From contig JAJCZJ010000117.1 in assembly GCA_029262455.1 (NCBI GenBank), forward strand, positions 38,840-102,839: 64,000 nucleotides of DNA. Reading direction: 5' to 3'. Positions 39,589 to 50,464 of this stretch are shown in pieces; position 1 is the first letter of the stretch, and each line of letters begins with the position of its first letter. The translations under genes were made by a program, and so were the position numbers. This DNA is from Deltaproteobacteria bacterium. GTDB lineage: Bacteria; Desulfobacterota; Binatia; HRBIN30; CADEER01. The notes under the pieces were generated by a model. That model saw only the letters and a list, made by a program, of their open reading frames with translations. It did no database searches and was not told the origin of the DNA.

Positions 39589-40108
39589 CATCTCGCCCGC
39601 ACTCGCCCTGGGCCGAGTCGTCGAGGCCGAAACCACGGTTGAGGGCCTGAAAGCCCGACTACAACGGCTCGACCGCCCCTCCGGTATCGAGACCGACTGG
39701 CTGCCAATCGCCTCGCCGATGGCTGGCCCGGCCGCCGGCTTTGCCTTCACGCCGGAGATCGACGATCTCGCCGTTTTGGCTTTTGTCGGCAAGAAGGCGG
39801 TGATCCTTGGCTTCATCTTCGGGGGAACAACGGCACCACCAACCGACGCCCCGGAGGAGCGAAAGATCGCCTCGCGCGACGGCAATGCGCTCATCCTGAT
39901 CGACGGTGACGACAGTGGAATCACGCATTCCGACAGCAACGGAAACGAAGTCGTCATGAACGCCGACGGCATCAGGCTCACCGACTCCAATGGCAACGAG
40001 GTGGTCATGAATGCCGGCGGCATCACCATGACTACCAGCGGTGATCTCAAGATCGAAGCATCGGGCACTGCCACCATTATCGGCGCAACTGTGGAGCTAA
40101 ACCCATGA
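39581..40108 (+). CDS. eCIS: gp5/gpV-like spike (baseplate assembly) protein
   Basis: IETDWLPIASPMAGPAAGFAFTPEIDDLAVLAFVGKKAVILGFIFGG; repetitive C-term DSNGNEVVMNADGIRLTDSNGNEVVMNAGGITMTTSGDLKIEASGTATIIG; 8-bp overlap with hub gene. Confidence 0.9.
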   Translation: MDNISPALALGRVVEAETTVEGLKARLQRLDRPSGIETDWLPIASPMAGPAAGFAFTPEIDDLAVLAFVGKKAVILGFIFGGTTAPPTDAPEERKIASRDGNALILIDGDDSGITHSDSNGNEVVMNADGIRLTDSNGNEVVMNAGGITMTTSGDLKIEASGTATIIGATVELNP

Positions 40109-41142
40109 TCGTCCAGGTCCCGGACAACCAGTTGTACGGCTCCGCTCTGATTAGCGGCTGGACGCAAAGCGGAAGTAGCGAAACGCTGCGCCTGGCGGTC
40201 GTCTTGAAGGCGGCATACTTGATCGTGCCCGACGGGGCGGGCGGGCGAGTATTGGAGCCTACGAAAGATGAGACTGACGTCCAGATCATCTACGAAGACG
40301 TCGGCGCCTTCAAATACACCACCCCTGCAGACGAGATTGAGATCATTCCACCTAGTTCCTTCGGCACCGTGGAGGTCGACGAGGACGACAACGTTACGCC
40401 ACCGGAATTCGCACCATCGAATAAGGGTGAGGCGTTTTTTGAATTTGACGGATCCAACTTTCTCGTCGATGGTTTGACCGCGGCCCACAAGTTTGAGTTT
40501 GACCTAGAATACGAAGCCGACATTGCAATCGAGAAGGCCCGTACTGACATCGTTGTGAAGGGCTTTGTGAGCGATACGGGAGACGGAGCCTTGCAGGTAG
40601 ACGGCGACGCCTGGCTTCGGCGTGCCGCGCCTCCCGAGCACACCATCGACGAAACCAAAAACCTGTTCGGTCTCCAGCCGAAAACAGAAAATGGCCGATC
40701 CCTGGCCAATACCAACTTCACGTTCACAGACGAGAATCGACTCCCTTCGAACTTCTCGAGCGAGTTCAACAATTTCTACCGCCGCAGCACCGGCTACTCG
40801 ACACCCGACAATCGCGTTGCGGACCCGCTTTCGTCCCATGCTTTGGTCGAGATTTTCGGCGTTGCCGATCCCGACAGAAACGCAACTCCTCCAGACGTTC
40901 CGAGCTACATCTTCACCCTACCCGATCTCAATCGCGCTGCCCGGTACCGCTTCCACGACGGCACTCTGCCCGACCATGAGCATTGCTGGCGCACGGCCGA
41001 AATCGGGCCGATGCGCGCCGATACCCTGATCGTCGCGCCCGACAACGACCGCGCGACCGTCCTGTGGCGAGCAAGTTGGTCCGCCAACGAAAAACCGCTC
41101 GACTCGTACCGCCGCGTAGAAATCACCCAGGAAGCAAACTGA
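40105..41142 (+). CDS. eCIS: DUF2169-like tip adaptor
   Basis: SETLRLAVVLKAAYLIVPDGAGGRVLEPTKDETDVQIIYED ... VKGFVS; position between spike and PAAR-like gene; assigned by pattern and context. Confidence 0.6.
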   Translation: MIVQVPDNQLYGSALISGWTQSGSSETLRLAVVLKAAYLIVPDGAGGRVLEPTKDETDVQIIYEDVGAFKYTTPADEIEIIPPSSFGTVEVDEDDNVTPPEFAPSNKGEAFFEFDGSNFLVDGLTAAHKFEFDLEYEADIAIEKARTDIVVKGFVSDTGDGALQVDGDAWLRRAAPPEHTIDETKNLFGLQPKTENGRSLANTNFTFTDENRLPSNFSSEFNNFYRRSTGYSTPDNRVADPLSSHALVEIFGVADPDRNATPPDVPSYIFTLPDLNRAARYRFHDGTLPDHEHCWRTAEIGPMRADTLIVAPDNDRATVLWRASWSANEKPLDSYRRVEITQEAN

Positions 41143-41143
41143 A

Positions 41144-41536
41144 ATGGCCAAGCCGATCGCGACGAAAACCGGAATCTGCTTCGCCTTCCCCGATGTGCTC
41201 AACACGCCGATTGGGCCGGCCATGGTCCCGATCCCCTACCCCAATATTGCTCAACTGTCGGCCGCGCAAAAAGCTTCGCCCGATGTAAAGGCGGGCGGCA
41301 AGGAAGTCATCACCAAAGAAAGTGAGATTCCCAACTCGTCCGGCGGAGAACCCGGGGTCGGTAAGGGCGCCAAGTTCCCGGATCACCTCGGCTCCTGCAC
41401 CTTCCCTGAGTTTTCCCAAACAGTGAACGCCAACGGCAACGGAATCGTGCGCCAGTTCGATCAAACCAAACAAAACGGGGGGAACGCCGACGGGATGGTC
41501 ATGGTCGGTAACCCGACCGTCGTGGTGGGCGACTAG
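41144..41536 (+). CDS. eCIS: DUF4150/PAAR-like spike tip protein
   Basis: GICFAFPDVLNTPIGPAMVPIPYPNIAQLS...KEVITKESEIPNSSGGEPGVGKG; PAAR-like DUF4150 pattern. Confidence 0.75.
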   Translation: MAKPIATKTGICFAFPDVLNTPIGPAMVPIPYPNIAQLSAAQKASPDVKAGGKEVITKESEIPNSSGGEPGVGKGAKFPDHLGSCTFPEFSQTVNANGNGIVRQFDQTKQNGGNADGMVMVGNPTVVVGD

Positions 41537-41539
41537 CAG

Positions 41540-41935
41540 ATGGCAGAGTTCCTCGGAACAGGCTGGAAGTTCCCGATCCGCGTCAACGCGCGCGGCGGTC
41601 TCGATTGGTCCAGCGGCGACGCCGCGATCACCGAGGCGATCTGGACGATTCTCGCCACGCCCAAACGCTCTCGCATCATGGAACCGGGCTTCGGCTGTGG
41701 CATGCACGACTACGTCTTCGCCCCGAACAACGCCGGCACACGCGCCATCATCGAGTCCGAAGTGCGCAACGCATTGATCACGTGGGAACCGCGCATCGAT
41801 GTCTTGAGTGTCACCGCAACCAGCCACGTCGACGCACCCAACACCCTGATGATCGAGGTCGACTACCGCACTCGATCCAACAATGCCGCCCACAACATCG
41901 TCTACCCCTTCTACATCAACGAAGGTCCAGCCTAA
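41540..41935 (+). CDS. eCIS: gp25/gpW-like baseplate wedge (Pvc9-like)
   Basis: MAEFLGTGWKFPIRVNARGGLDWSSGDAAITEAIWTILATPKRSRIMEPGFGCGMHDYVFAPNN. Confidence 0.93.
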   Translation: MAEFLGTGWKFPIRVNARGGLDWSSGDAAITEAIWTILATPKRSRIMEPGFGCGMHDYVFAPNNAGTRAIIESEVRNALITWEPRIDVLSVTATSHVDAPNTLMIEVDYRTRSNNAAHNIVYPFYINEGPA

Positions 41936-41945
41936 GGAACCCGGC

Positions 41946-44429
41946 ATGACTCTACGAGCACCCGACCTAGACAAACGTCGCTTCGACGAGCTCGTGGCCG
42001 AAGCCCGGGCTCGCATCCCTCGGTACACTCCGGAGTGGACAAACTTCAACGACAGCGACCCGGGCATGACGCTGGTGAAGTTGCACGCGTGGATGACCGA
42101 AACCATCCTCTATGAACTCAACAAAGTCCCGGAACTCAACTACATCAAGTTTCTCGACCTAATCGGTATCAAGCCGAGGCCTGCCCAGCCCGCGCGCTGC
42201 GACTTGAAGTTCACCTTGGAAAAGCTTCCGGAACCAAACGACGATCTTGTCGTCCCAGTCCCAAAGGGCACCAAGGTTTCGGTCGACGACCCCGATCTGC
42301 CGCGCGAGGTCGTGTTCGAGACGGACAGATCCTTGCTCGCTCTCAATGCCGAGATCGGCGCAGTTCTCGCTCACCCGACGCCGAAAGCGCCATCCGACAA
42401 GGACCCGACAGACAGTAGTGACACGATGTATCAGCTAGTGACCCTCTTTGAGGATGGGCTCGACTGGTCGCACTCCTTCCATCCGTTTGACCCTGCGGCC
42501 AAAAAGCACAGCACCCTCTATCTGGGACTGCTTCTGCGTCCCAACGCCAAGCCGCCTCTGAATCGCTTCGCCAACGACGCACTCCCAGCAGGACCACTCA
42601 GCCTCTACGTCGATACGCTCCAGATCTTGGACCGCGAGCCGCCACCACGAGAAGACGTCGAACCCGAAGTCGTTACCGGACCGCTGTCGTCGACGTGCAT
42701 CAACGGATCTAGCCGACCGACGAGCGCGGCAATCGAGTGGCAGATATTTTCCGGGGAACAGGAACAGCCGGATTTTATCGATACCACCAAATCAAACGGG
42801 TGGACGACACTCGCACTGTCGGCCGACAGTACCGCGGGACTGACCCGATCTGGACAGATCGTCTTGGAACTACCCGCGGGCGCAACCCTGTGCGATCCGA
42901 TGAAGATGCACTCCACTTTCTGGTCCAGTTTCGACATGCCGAAACCACCCCAATCTAAACAAGACCTGGTCGACATGCTCGGCACGGCCTCGCCCGAGAT
43001 CGTCGAGAAACTTGCGAAAAAATGGGAGGACATGGGCGTCGCATCAGGCGATGTCAAGGATTTCGAAGGCTGCGCCAACGACCCTAGTGAAACAAGAAAG
43101 AAGGTCATCGCCTACCCGAGCGACATCAACCCAGGGGTATTGGCGATCGAAGAATGGGTCGGGATTGATGACGCCTACGACGTAAGCCTGCCCAAGGCAA
43201 AGGACAAGCCCAAGAACCAAGAGGTCCTCCGCCACTTGTACTGGCTTCGGGCTCGTATCTCGCGTGACCTTGTGGACCGCGAGAAACCTGCCGCAATCCG
43301 CTCGATGCACCTGAACACCATAGGAGCTACACAAGGCGCCACGAGGCTGGAGGAACAACTCGGTCGCTCAAACGGACGGCCGGCGCAAAGATTCACGCTG
43401 CCAAAAACTCCCGTGCTCATAGACCCGCACACAGGCCTACCCGATCTCATTCTTTCTGTAAGCGCCACCGGCGAACCAACACCCTGGCAGCAGGTCGAAG
43501 ACTTCTTCAAATCCGGTCCTGACAGTCCACATTACCTTCTCGATCCCGAAACGGGTGTCATCAGCTTCGGCGATGGACGGCGCGGGCGCATTCCGGTGGC
43601 AAACGACCGCGTCACGGCGATTCGCTACCGCGTCGGTGGCGGCACGATCGGAAACGTGGCTGAGGGAGTCATTTCGAAGATCAAGGGTCGGGTGCGAAAC
43701 GTAAAGTCTGCTGCCAACATCCGCCCGTCACACGACGGCAGCGACGCCGAGACACTCGAGGGTGTCAAGCTGCGTGCCCCGCATGACATCCGCTCGCGCG
43801 ACCGCGCTGTCAGCGCTCGAGATTTTGCCGACCTCGCAATGGAAACCCCGGGCGTCAACCTTCACAGCGCCTCACCACTGGCACGGACCGCTGTGTCGGT
43901 TGATGAGAATGGCACTCGTACCTTCAAAAAAGTGGACGGTGCGGTATCCCTGGTCATCGTTCCGCGGAGCGATGAACAAGCGCCGCAACCAAGTGAGGAG
44001 CAGCTAGAGGCGATCTGCAGGTGGCTTGCACCGCGCCGTCTGATTACCACCGAGCTGCACGTCACAGGACCGACTTACGCCCAAGTCTCAGAGCTCAAGA
44101 TGAAGCTATCGATCCATGAGGACTATGACATCAGCTCCGTGACCGAGAGCGTCTACGTAGCCCTCCTGCGCTTCCTACACCCGATCGTAGGAGGCCATGA
44201 CCAACGCGGCTGGCCCTTGGGCGAGGATATCTTCTACGGCGATCTCTATGACCTCGTGCTCGGAATCGCGGGCGTGCGACGCGCATCTGAACTGAGCGTC
44301 GAGATCAACGGAAAACTGGGCAATTCGACCACTGACGTAGCAGTACTCACCGACGCTAAAGAACCATCGACCCCGCGCCTGCCCGAGCTCACGCGCGACG
44401 CGATCAAAGTGGTGGCCAGCTATGCCTAA
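41946..44429 (+). CDS. eCIS: baseplate J/gp6-like protein (Pvc11-like)
   Basis: MTLRAPDLDKRRFDELVAEARARIPRYTPEWTNFNDSDPGMTLVKLHAWMTETILYELNKVPELNYIKFLDLIG; YRVGGGTIGNVAEGVISKIKG; AVSARDFADLAMETPGV. Start re-set to ATG 41946. Confidence 0.93.
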   Translation: MTLRAPDLDKRRFDELVAEARARIPRYTPEWTNFNDSDPGMTLVKLHAWMTETILYELNKVPELNYIKFLDLIGIKPRPAQPARCDLKFTLEKLPEPNDDLVVPVPKGTKVSVDDPDLPREVVFETDRSLLALNAEIGAVLAHPTPKAPSDKDPTDSSDTMYQLVTLFEDGLDWSHSFHPFDPAAKKHSTLYLGLLLRPNAKPPLNRFANDALPAGPLSLYVDTLQILDREPPPREDVEPEVVTGPLSSTCINGSSRPTSAAIEWQIFSGEQEQPDFIDTTKSNGWTTLALSADSTAGLTRSGQIVLELPAGATLCDPMKMHSTFWSSFDMPKPPQSKQDLVDMLGTASPEIVEKLAKKWEDMGVASGDVKDFEGCANDPSETRKKVIAYPSDINPGVLAIEEWVGIDDAYDVSLPKAKDKPKNQEVLRHLYWLRARISRDLVDREKPAAIRSMHLNTIGATQGATRLEEQLGRSNGRPAQRFTLPKTPVLIDPHTGLPDLILSVSATGEPTPWQQVEDFFKSGPDSPHYLLDPETGVISFGDGRRGRIPVANDRVTAIRYRVGGGTIGNVAEGVISKIKGRVRNVKSAANIRPSHDGSDAETLEGVKLRAPHDIRSRDRAVSARDFADLAMETPGVNLHSASPLARTAVSVDENGTRTFKKVDGAVSLVIVPRSDEQAPQPSEEQLEAICRWLAPRRLITTELHVTGPTYAQVSELKMKLSIHEDYDISSVTESVYVALLRFLHPIVGGHDQRGWPLGEDIFYGDLYDLVLGIAGVRRASELSVEINGKLGNSTTDVAVLTDAKEPSTPRLPELTRDAIKVVASYA

Positions 44430-46536
44430 TGCCCCGGTGCCCACGGGCCCACCATTCCTACGCTTCAATTCAATCACCGGCTGGCCGCTAGGGGATCGGG
44501 CCGGCATTCCCGACATCGACAGAGCTCTGCGACTTGCCATCTCGGGGCGCAGCGCCGTTCCGATGTCCGAACCAACGGGGACCTTCGGCGGTCGCACACT
44601 GCCGCGCGGACTGGCCATCACTTCCGAAGGCCGAATCTTCTTGGCCGATCCGTCAACCCGCGTGATCTGGACCACGCGGGTCGACGCAGCCAACGCATCG
44701 AAGCCGGTGAACGCGCCCGCCAGCTGGCCACTCGTCCCACTATGGCCTGCCCGTCCCCTCGCGCAGGCAACCCCACACGATCTCGCGCCGACCGTAGCAA
44801 TTGCCGCGGATCCATACACGCTGCTGGGCCCCACCGATGTCACACTGTCGCCGAATGGCGACCTCGTCATCCTCGACCCGGCGGCACAACGCATCCTTGT
44901 CCTAGCCTTTCCAACCGCAGCCCTACGCCACGTCATCTTGGTCGACGGTGGTGCACCGACAGCCATCGCTTTCGACCGTCGCAATCGCGCATACGTCGCT
45001 GACCCAAAGTTGAAAACAATCTACCGCTATGATCGGAATTGGCGGCGCGACTTCAGCTTTTCGCCTTCGCCAACCGACAACCCAAGCACGCCCATCAGCC
45101 CGGTGTTCATTGCGGCGCGCGGAGCGGACCATCGCGGCGATGGTCCAGCCAAGTGCGATACCGGCAAGTGTTCGGATGAAGAGGATCGGCGCCCGTTGCC
45201 ACGCGAGAAGCCGGTCGCCTACACGCTCGACGAAGCGAACAAGCTCTATGCTCTTTACGCCGACGGGCGCATGGACATCGTCACCGACCACACGACACTT
45301 GCACTGAGTCCAACCGCACTGACCCTGAGCGACGACAGGGCGTTGCTCTACAGCGACCCGGCCCGACCCAAACGCGATCCGATCCGGATCACGGGTCTAG
45401 AGCTAACAGCAGATGGGCGCCATGCAGGCACTGGCCTGCCCCTACTCGCCCGCCCACGGCGCATCGAGGTACCGCGCTCCGGCTACTTCATCACCGACGC
45501 CATCGACGCCACTGTTCCCGGTTTTGCCTGGGACCGAATTGCGCTGACCCTGGAAATGCCGGAGAACACCCGCGTCGTCCTGCAGTCGTTCACCAGCGAT
45601 AGCGCCATCGAGCCTGACCAGATCAAGGAGCAGTCTCCAGGCTCCTGGTCACCACCAATGGCCCTGCTGCCCGGCAGTGTTCCCGAAGTCTTGATTCAGA
45701 GCCCGCCCGGTCGATACCTGTGGCTGCGGATCGACCTATCAGGCGATGGTGTGCGCACCCCGGTCATTTCGGAGTTGGACGTGTTCGGCCCGCGCCGCAG
45801 CAGCCTTGCTGACCTACCGGCCCCTTTTCATCAGGACCCCGACAGCGCCCGTTTCCTCGATCGCTTTCTGTCGTACTTCGACACCGTCTTCTCCGAGATC
45901 ACCCACCGCAACAGAGAGATCGCTACACTTTTCGATCCGGAAACCACGCCTGCCGCGAGCGGCTTCCTGACCTGGTTGGGTGCGTGGTTCGATCTGCAAT
46001 TCCTCGCCGAATGGGACGAAGGAACTCGCCGCGAAATGATCCGCGAGGCAATCGGCTACTTCCGCATGCGCGGCACAGTCGATGGAGTGCGCAAGATCGT
46101 CCAATGGCACACCGGCCTGCCCGACCCACTGCCCCAGATCATCGAGCACTTCCGCCTACCGACAGAAGCAGGTGACGGCCCACCACCCATGATTGGTGGC
46201 CAGCTGCTGAACCCCGGCAGCCCAGCCCACAGTTTCACCGTGGTGTTGCCAGCTTCAACGTTGCCCGACGCGGCGACAGACCGGCGTTTGGTCGCCCTGA
46301 TCGCGGCGAGTATCCCCGCACACTGCCGGTTCCAGATCCGCACCTTTACACCCGGCATCACCATCGGCAGCCAGTCGAGTGTTGGTGTCGACACGCTATT
46401 GGGGTCACTCGACCCTACCGGTCTTGGGCTCGGGCAATTGGGCGGCACCTTCGCCACCCCAGGACCCGAACCTGACCGAGGTCAATTCTTGTCGAATTCG
46501 CAGATCACTTATCAAGAAGGGTGCTACCGATGTTAG
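44422..46536 (+). CDS. eCIS: tail protein I-like baseplate component (Pvc12-like) with N-terminal beta-propeller-like region
   Basis: N-part NHL-like segments ([46 protein letters not shown]); C-part [80 protein letters not shown]. Confidence 0.85.
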   Translation: MPNAPVPTGPPFLRFNSITGWPLGDRAGIPDIDRALRLAISGRSAVPMSEPTGTFGGRTLPRGLAITSEGRIFLADPSTRVIWTTRVDAANASKPVNAPASWPLVPLWPARPLAQATPHDLAPTVAIAADPYTLLGPTDVTLSPNGDLVILDPAAQRILVLAFPTAALRHVILVDGGAPTAIAFDRRNRAYVADPKLKTIYRYDRNWRRDFSFSPSPTDNPSTPISPVFIAARGADHRGDGPAKCDTGKCSDEEDRRPLPREKPVAYTLDEANKLYALYADGRMDIVTDHTTLALSPTALTLSDDRALLYSDPARPKRDPIRITGLELTADGRHAGTGLPLLARPRRIEVPRSGYFITDAIDATVPGFAWDRIALTLEMPENTRVVLQSFTSDSAIEPDQIKEQSPGSWSPPMALLPGSVPEVLIQSPPGRYLWLRIDLSGDGVRTPVISELDVFGPRRSSLADLPAPFHQDPDSARFLDRFLSYFDTVFSEITHRNREIATLFDPETTPAASGFLTWLGAWFDLQFLAEWDEGTRREMIREAIGYFRMRGTVDGVRKIVQWHTGLPDPLPQIIEHFRLPTEAGDGPPPMIGGQLLNPGSPAHSFTVVLPASTLPDAATDRRLVALIAASIPAHCRFQIRTFTPGITIGSQSSVGVDTLLGSLDPTGLGLGQLGGTFATPGPEPDRGQFLSNSQITYQEGCYRC

Positions 46537-49265
46537 ATAAAGATTCGAAATCCTGCGTGCCCTGCGGCCTGCACAAGCCCCTGCGCAACAACTACTTCGA
46601 CGGCAAATTGCTGTTGAGCCGGGATTTCACCGACGAGCAGGACTACAACCGCGGCCACCGCCAACTGCACAATGCGCTGCTGCACGGCACCGGCACAGTC
46701 TGCGGGCTGAAGATCATTCAACATCCTTCAGCCGGATGCCGCGGAGACTTCGTGGTCGTCGAGCCCGGCACCGCACTCGATTGCTGCGGCCAGGAGATCA
46801 TCGTCCCGGAACGCACGCTGATCCGGGTGCGCGAGATGATCGAAGCCGACACCGCTTTGCAGGAGAGCCTCGATGGCAGCAAACACTTGATCATCGCCCT
46901 GCGTCGCTGCGACAAAGGTGCCGAACCAATGCCGGTCATCCTGCCAGGTTGTGACGGCGAGACCGGCGCGACCGAATACGGCCGCATCTGCGAAGGGTTC
47001 GAATTCGCTATCTGGTCGCGTCCGAGTTCCGACGCGGATGCAATCACCAGACCGGCGCAGCCGAAATTGGAGTGGGTCCACACGATCACTCTAGGAGCAC
47101 AAACACCTAGGGCGATGCACATCAATGAGAGCGAGGACTTGTTGCAAATCGCTGTGGATAACGACGCGGGAGGGACCCACCTCTACGCACACAGTCTGAA
47201 AACCCATGATCTGGTGTCTATGGGCGAGAGTCCAACCCCTGGATCAGATACGACATCGTCACGCGAAGCTCGGCTGATCTTCGCAGCGGGCGGCACCCTG
47301 CCCGGTTTTGGAACGAACCCCGGGATCGGAGTCTGGAGGGCCGGCGAGTTCCACAAAGACGCAAAGCCCGCCAAGTTCCTCAAAACCGCTACCGATCATG
47401 CCCGTATCGAGGTGTCGCCAACTTCCGGAGCAATGTTCCTCCTGGGGCAGAACACACCTACAACAAGCTACTTACTGATCTACAACTCGGACGCGATCAC
47501 AGCTTGGCTAGAGAAAGCCGGCTCCAGCAATCCAACCAACTCGGCGCAATTGGCATTCGGCCAAACCTTCGGAGACGAGACTAGCAGCCACCGGCGTGGC
47601 GCATCGATGATGCGTATTAGTCACGACGGGCGATTTCTTGCCCTCTTAGCCCAACGTCCGATAGCGACCACCCCCCCCAGCAGTACTGCGCTGTATCTGA
47701 TCGATATTGCTGCTGCGAATGCGGGCGTGACGCCGGGGCACTCCTTTCTAGTCAGGTCGACCGATCCACGTCTGTTGGGCGAAGCCCGTTTTTGTAGTCT
47801 GGCCTGGAGTCTGGACGACGCGTTCCTCTATATCTTGTCGACGAGGACTACGGACAGTGGCGATAGACTTTGCCTCGACAGATACGCGCTAACTGGTGAT
47901 GGAAACACAATCGAGCGTCGAGGCCGTGGTATCGAGATGAGCGGGACTGCGCTCGACATGGCCCTCGCCCCCACCGAGCGTCGGATTTACCTCTTACTGA
48001 AAGATCCAAACGGAAAGACCGTCTTCACGAGCGTCGACAACGAGCGCGTCAAAGCACTGAGCGACGCCGGTCCGGAGGAGATCGAAACTCTCGACGCGAC
48101 AATCGAGATCGACGGCGCAGGACAAAATCTTGCACTCTCCCCCAATGGATCTCGTGTCTACGTCGCGGCCGCAGATGCCGAGCCCGAAGGCCTCCCAGAC
48201 CGCGGCCTGGTTGCTGTAATCGACATCTCCGAAGACGATTGCTCGGTTCATTTTGACGATCTCATCAACGACTGCGCCTCGTGCGGTGAAGACAGCCAAC
48301 ATTCGGTCATCCTCGGACATCTGGACAACTACGATTTCGCGGCTAACCCGAAGATGAAGGACGCCGGCGAGGCCGGCGAGACCGACGCGGCCATCGACAA
48401 CCTTACCTATCGACAGATCGTACCGTCGGCTTCGACTCTAGAGACGGTGGTGGATTGCATCCTGGATCAAGGCATTGCGGAAGGTCCTCCGGGACCACGC
48501 GGAGATCCAGGGACCAACGGCTTGCCCGGAGCGCCCGGCCCCCTTGGACCCGAGGGACCGGCCGGGCCTCAGGGGCCCTCCGGACCTGAAGGCCCTTCGG
48601 GTCCTGAAGGCCCTCCGGGACCTGAAGGCCTTCCCGGCCCTCCAGGAAGTACTGGTGACACCGGCCCGGCCGGTGCAGACGGCCAGCTTCCGGAAGTGAA
48701 TTCGATTGTCGCAATGAGCTGGCTCCACGGCGAATCCTATCCCGGTACCACCAGCGGCGACGATTTCACCAAGATTCTCGGAAATGCCGGAATCGCGCTT
48801 GTCTTCGCTAAGCCAGTGCGTTGGAAAAGCTTCGTTCCTGCCGGCGGCAAGAACCAACCCACGATGCTGGTCGAGCTACAGCGCCGGGTTCGTCTCGACC
48901 GATTCGGATTGGGGACAACGGTCTGGGCAGCATTCGAGAACCTGGTTGTTTCTCCGATCAAGGATTTCGCTACTCCCGCCCCTGGCGACCCGCTGAACCA
49001 ATGGACAGAAGGTCAGGGGCAGGCCGATTCGAAGATCGTCGGCTTTGTTCTCAGGAGTCGCGAACCTCTCTCACTGCAATTCGGACTCCAATCCAGGGAG
49101 CCCCTTCGCCTCGCGTTCTACACCGACTTCGTCGTCGCCGAAGACGGGCTTGCCCTCGATGGCTCGCACCTAGGTGGTCAGCTTCCCACCGGAGACGAGG
49201 TCACTGGACGGGGCACACCCGGCGATACCTTTCGCAGCTGGTTCACTATCGGCGGCGAAGGTTGA
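46530..49265 (+). CDS. eCIS: large fibre-like protein with propeller-like region and collagen-like stalk
   Basis: [50 protein letters not shown]-like middle; 22 consecutive Gly-X-Y triplets; C-term head. Confidence 0.8.
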   Translation: MLDKDSKSCVPCGLHKPLRNNYFDGKLLLSRDFTDEQDYNRGHRQLHNALLHGTGTVCGLKIIQHPSAGCRGDFVVVEPGTALDCCGQEIIVPERTLIRVREMIEADTALQESLDGSKHLIIALRRCDKGAEPMPVILPGCDGETGATEYGRICEGFEFAIWSRPSSDADAITRPAQPKLEWVHTITLGAQTPRAMHINESEDLLQIAVDNDAGGTHLYAHSLKTHDLVSMGESPTPGSDTTSSREARLIFAAGGTLPGFGTNPGIGVWRAGEFHKDAKPAKFLKTATDHARIEVSPTSGAMFLLGQNTPTTSYLLIYNSDAITAWLEKAGSSNPTNSAQLAFGQTFGDETSSHRRGASMMRISHDGRFLALLAQRPIATTPPSSTALYLIDIAAANAGVTPGHSFLVRSTDPRLLGEARFCSLAWSLDDAFLYILSTRTTDSGDRLCLDRYALTGDGNTIERRGRGIEMSGTALDMALAPTERRIYLLLKDPNGKTVFTSVDNERVKALSDAGPEEIETLDATIEIDGAGQNLALSPNGSRVYVAAADAEPEGLPDRGLVAVIDISEDDCSVHFDDLINDCASCGEDSQHSVILGHLDNYDFAANPKMKDAGEAGETDAAIDNLTYRQIVPSASTLETVVDCILDQGIAEGPPGPRGDPGTNGLPGAPGPLGPEGPAGPQGPSGPEGPSGPEGPPGPEGLPGPPGSTGDTGPAGADGQLPEVNSIVAMSWLHGESYPGTTSGDDFTKILGNAGIALVFAKPVRWKSFVPAGGKNQPTMLVELQRRVRLDRFGLGTTVWAAFENLVVSPIKDFATPAPGDPLNQWTEGQGQADSKIVGFVLRSREPLSLQFGLQSREPLRLAFYTDFVVAEDGLALDGSHLGGQLPTGDEVTGRGTPGDTFRSWFTIGGEG
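48483..48683 (+). repeat. Collagen-like Gly-X-Y repeat region
   Basis: [67 protein letters not shown]. Confidence 0.95.
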
Positions 49266-49278
49266 GGAAGGCGGTTCC

Positions 49279-50451
49279 ATGCGAGACCCACTAGAAAAGA
49301 AAGCCCTCGCCGAAGCGTACAACGGCGTCAAGACTCCACTCTATTTCGACCGACAAGTGGTCCGCGCTTCCGACCTCAATCTCGATCGCCGGAGTCACGA
49401 CGAAGAGCTGCAGCGAATGCGCAGACTCTTGCACGGTTGGGGAATCGTCGGCGGCCTGGATGTCATCCTGAACTTCAGAGAGGACTTCCTTCGCGTCGGC
49501 CGCGGTTACGGCATCACCCCAACCGGCGAGGAAGTATTCTTGCCGGAATACGTAGAAGCGAGCAATTTGGCCGAACGGATTTGGGAATGCTGCGGACCGC
49601 CACCAAACGACTGCACTAAAGTCGATGACGAACAAGATTCAACTGGTCAGGTCCTTGTCACGTACGCTTGGCTCATCGCCCGCCCGACAAGTACAACCGA
49701 TGAGCCGCGACCGGGCATTCCTGAAGGCTGCGACCATCCAGCGAATGAGCTATTGCCGACGCGACGTTGTCAGGGAGTCCGGCTGGAACTGATTTGCGAG
49801 GGAGATGTCTCCGCTCCACATCAGCCCGAGGCACTTTCCTCTGCGACTCTGAAGTCCCAGGTTTGCCATGCGCAATCGAACTATCTTGCGATGCCGCAGC
49901 CCTACGGCGACGACGTCAGCTACCTCGTGCTATGTCGTTTGATAAGGTTTCAAGTAAACGACGACCTCCAAGTCTTGGTGGACCCTTCCCCCCGCCAACC
50001 ACTGCTACCTGTTTCAGTTCTGCAGCAGTATCTACAAGCCTGCGTCTGCCCTTCCCTTCACGAGCACGCGCCTGAAGAAGACGACGACACTCCTCCGTCA
50101 GACGCTTCGCCCCCTCGCCCCGGAGGCATCGTCATCCCCAAACCTCCGACCTTCGACTGGAACGACTTGAGGAAGCGGCTCAGGATCGAGGACCTGATCC
50201 CGCGCCGCGACCCGTTCGACCCCGATGACGGCGTTACTGACCCACCTCGTTTCCGGGAAGACCTCTCCGTCGTCGAAGACGAAGCCATGGTTGCGAAACT
50301 GGCGGCGGCCGGGATCAATGGCCCCGTCGGCTTTATCGAAGCTGACGCAGAAGTCATCGCCGAAGCCACCGGGCTCACCCTCGACAAGGTAAACCGGACC
50401 AAGAAAGTGCTCGGCGATATGCGCCATCTCTTCGACGGGCCTCGATTCTAG
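49279..50451 (+). CDS. eCIS: second fibre-like/baseplate-associated protein sharing the YFD-N-terminal domain
   Basis: TPLYFDRQVVRASDLNLDRRSHDEELQRMRRLLHGWGIVGGLDVIL resembles the 46530 gene N-term; HhH-like C-term AAAGINGPVGFIEADAEVIAEATGLTLDKVNRTKKVL. Start re-set to 49279. Confidence 0.7.
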   Translation: MRDPLEKKALAEAYNGVKTPLYFDRQVVRASDLNLDRRSHDEELQRMRRLLHGWGIVGGLDVILNFREDFLRVGRGYGITPTGEEVFLPEYVEASNLAERIWECCGPPPNDCTKVDDEQDSTGQVLVTYAWLIARPTSTTDEPRPGIPEGCDHPANELLPTRRCQGVRLELICEGDVSAPHQPEALSSATLKSQVCHAQSNYLAMPQPYGDDVSYLVLCRLIRFQVNDDLQVLVDPSPRQPLLPVSVLQQYLQACVCPSLHEHAPEEDDDTPPSDASPPRPGGIVIPKPPTFDWNDLRKRLRIEDLIPRRDPFDPDDGVTDPPRFREDLSVVEDEAMVAKLAAAGINGPVGFIEADAEVIAEATGLTLDKVNRTKKVLGDMRHLFDGPRF

Positions 50452-50464
50452 GGATGATTACGGC

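Noticed and set aside
39574-40488. 304-aa minus-strand ORF across spike/DUF2169 genes
   Set aside because: Antisense to conserved eCIS genes; codon-bias artefact.
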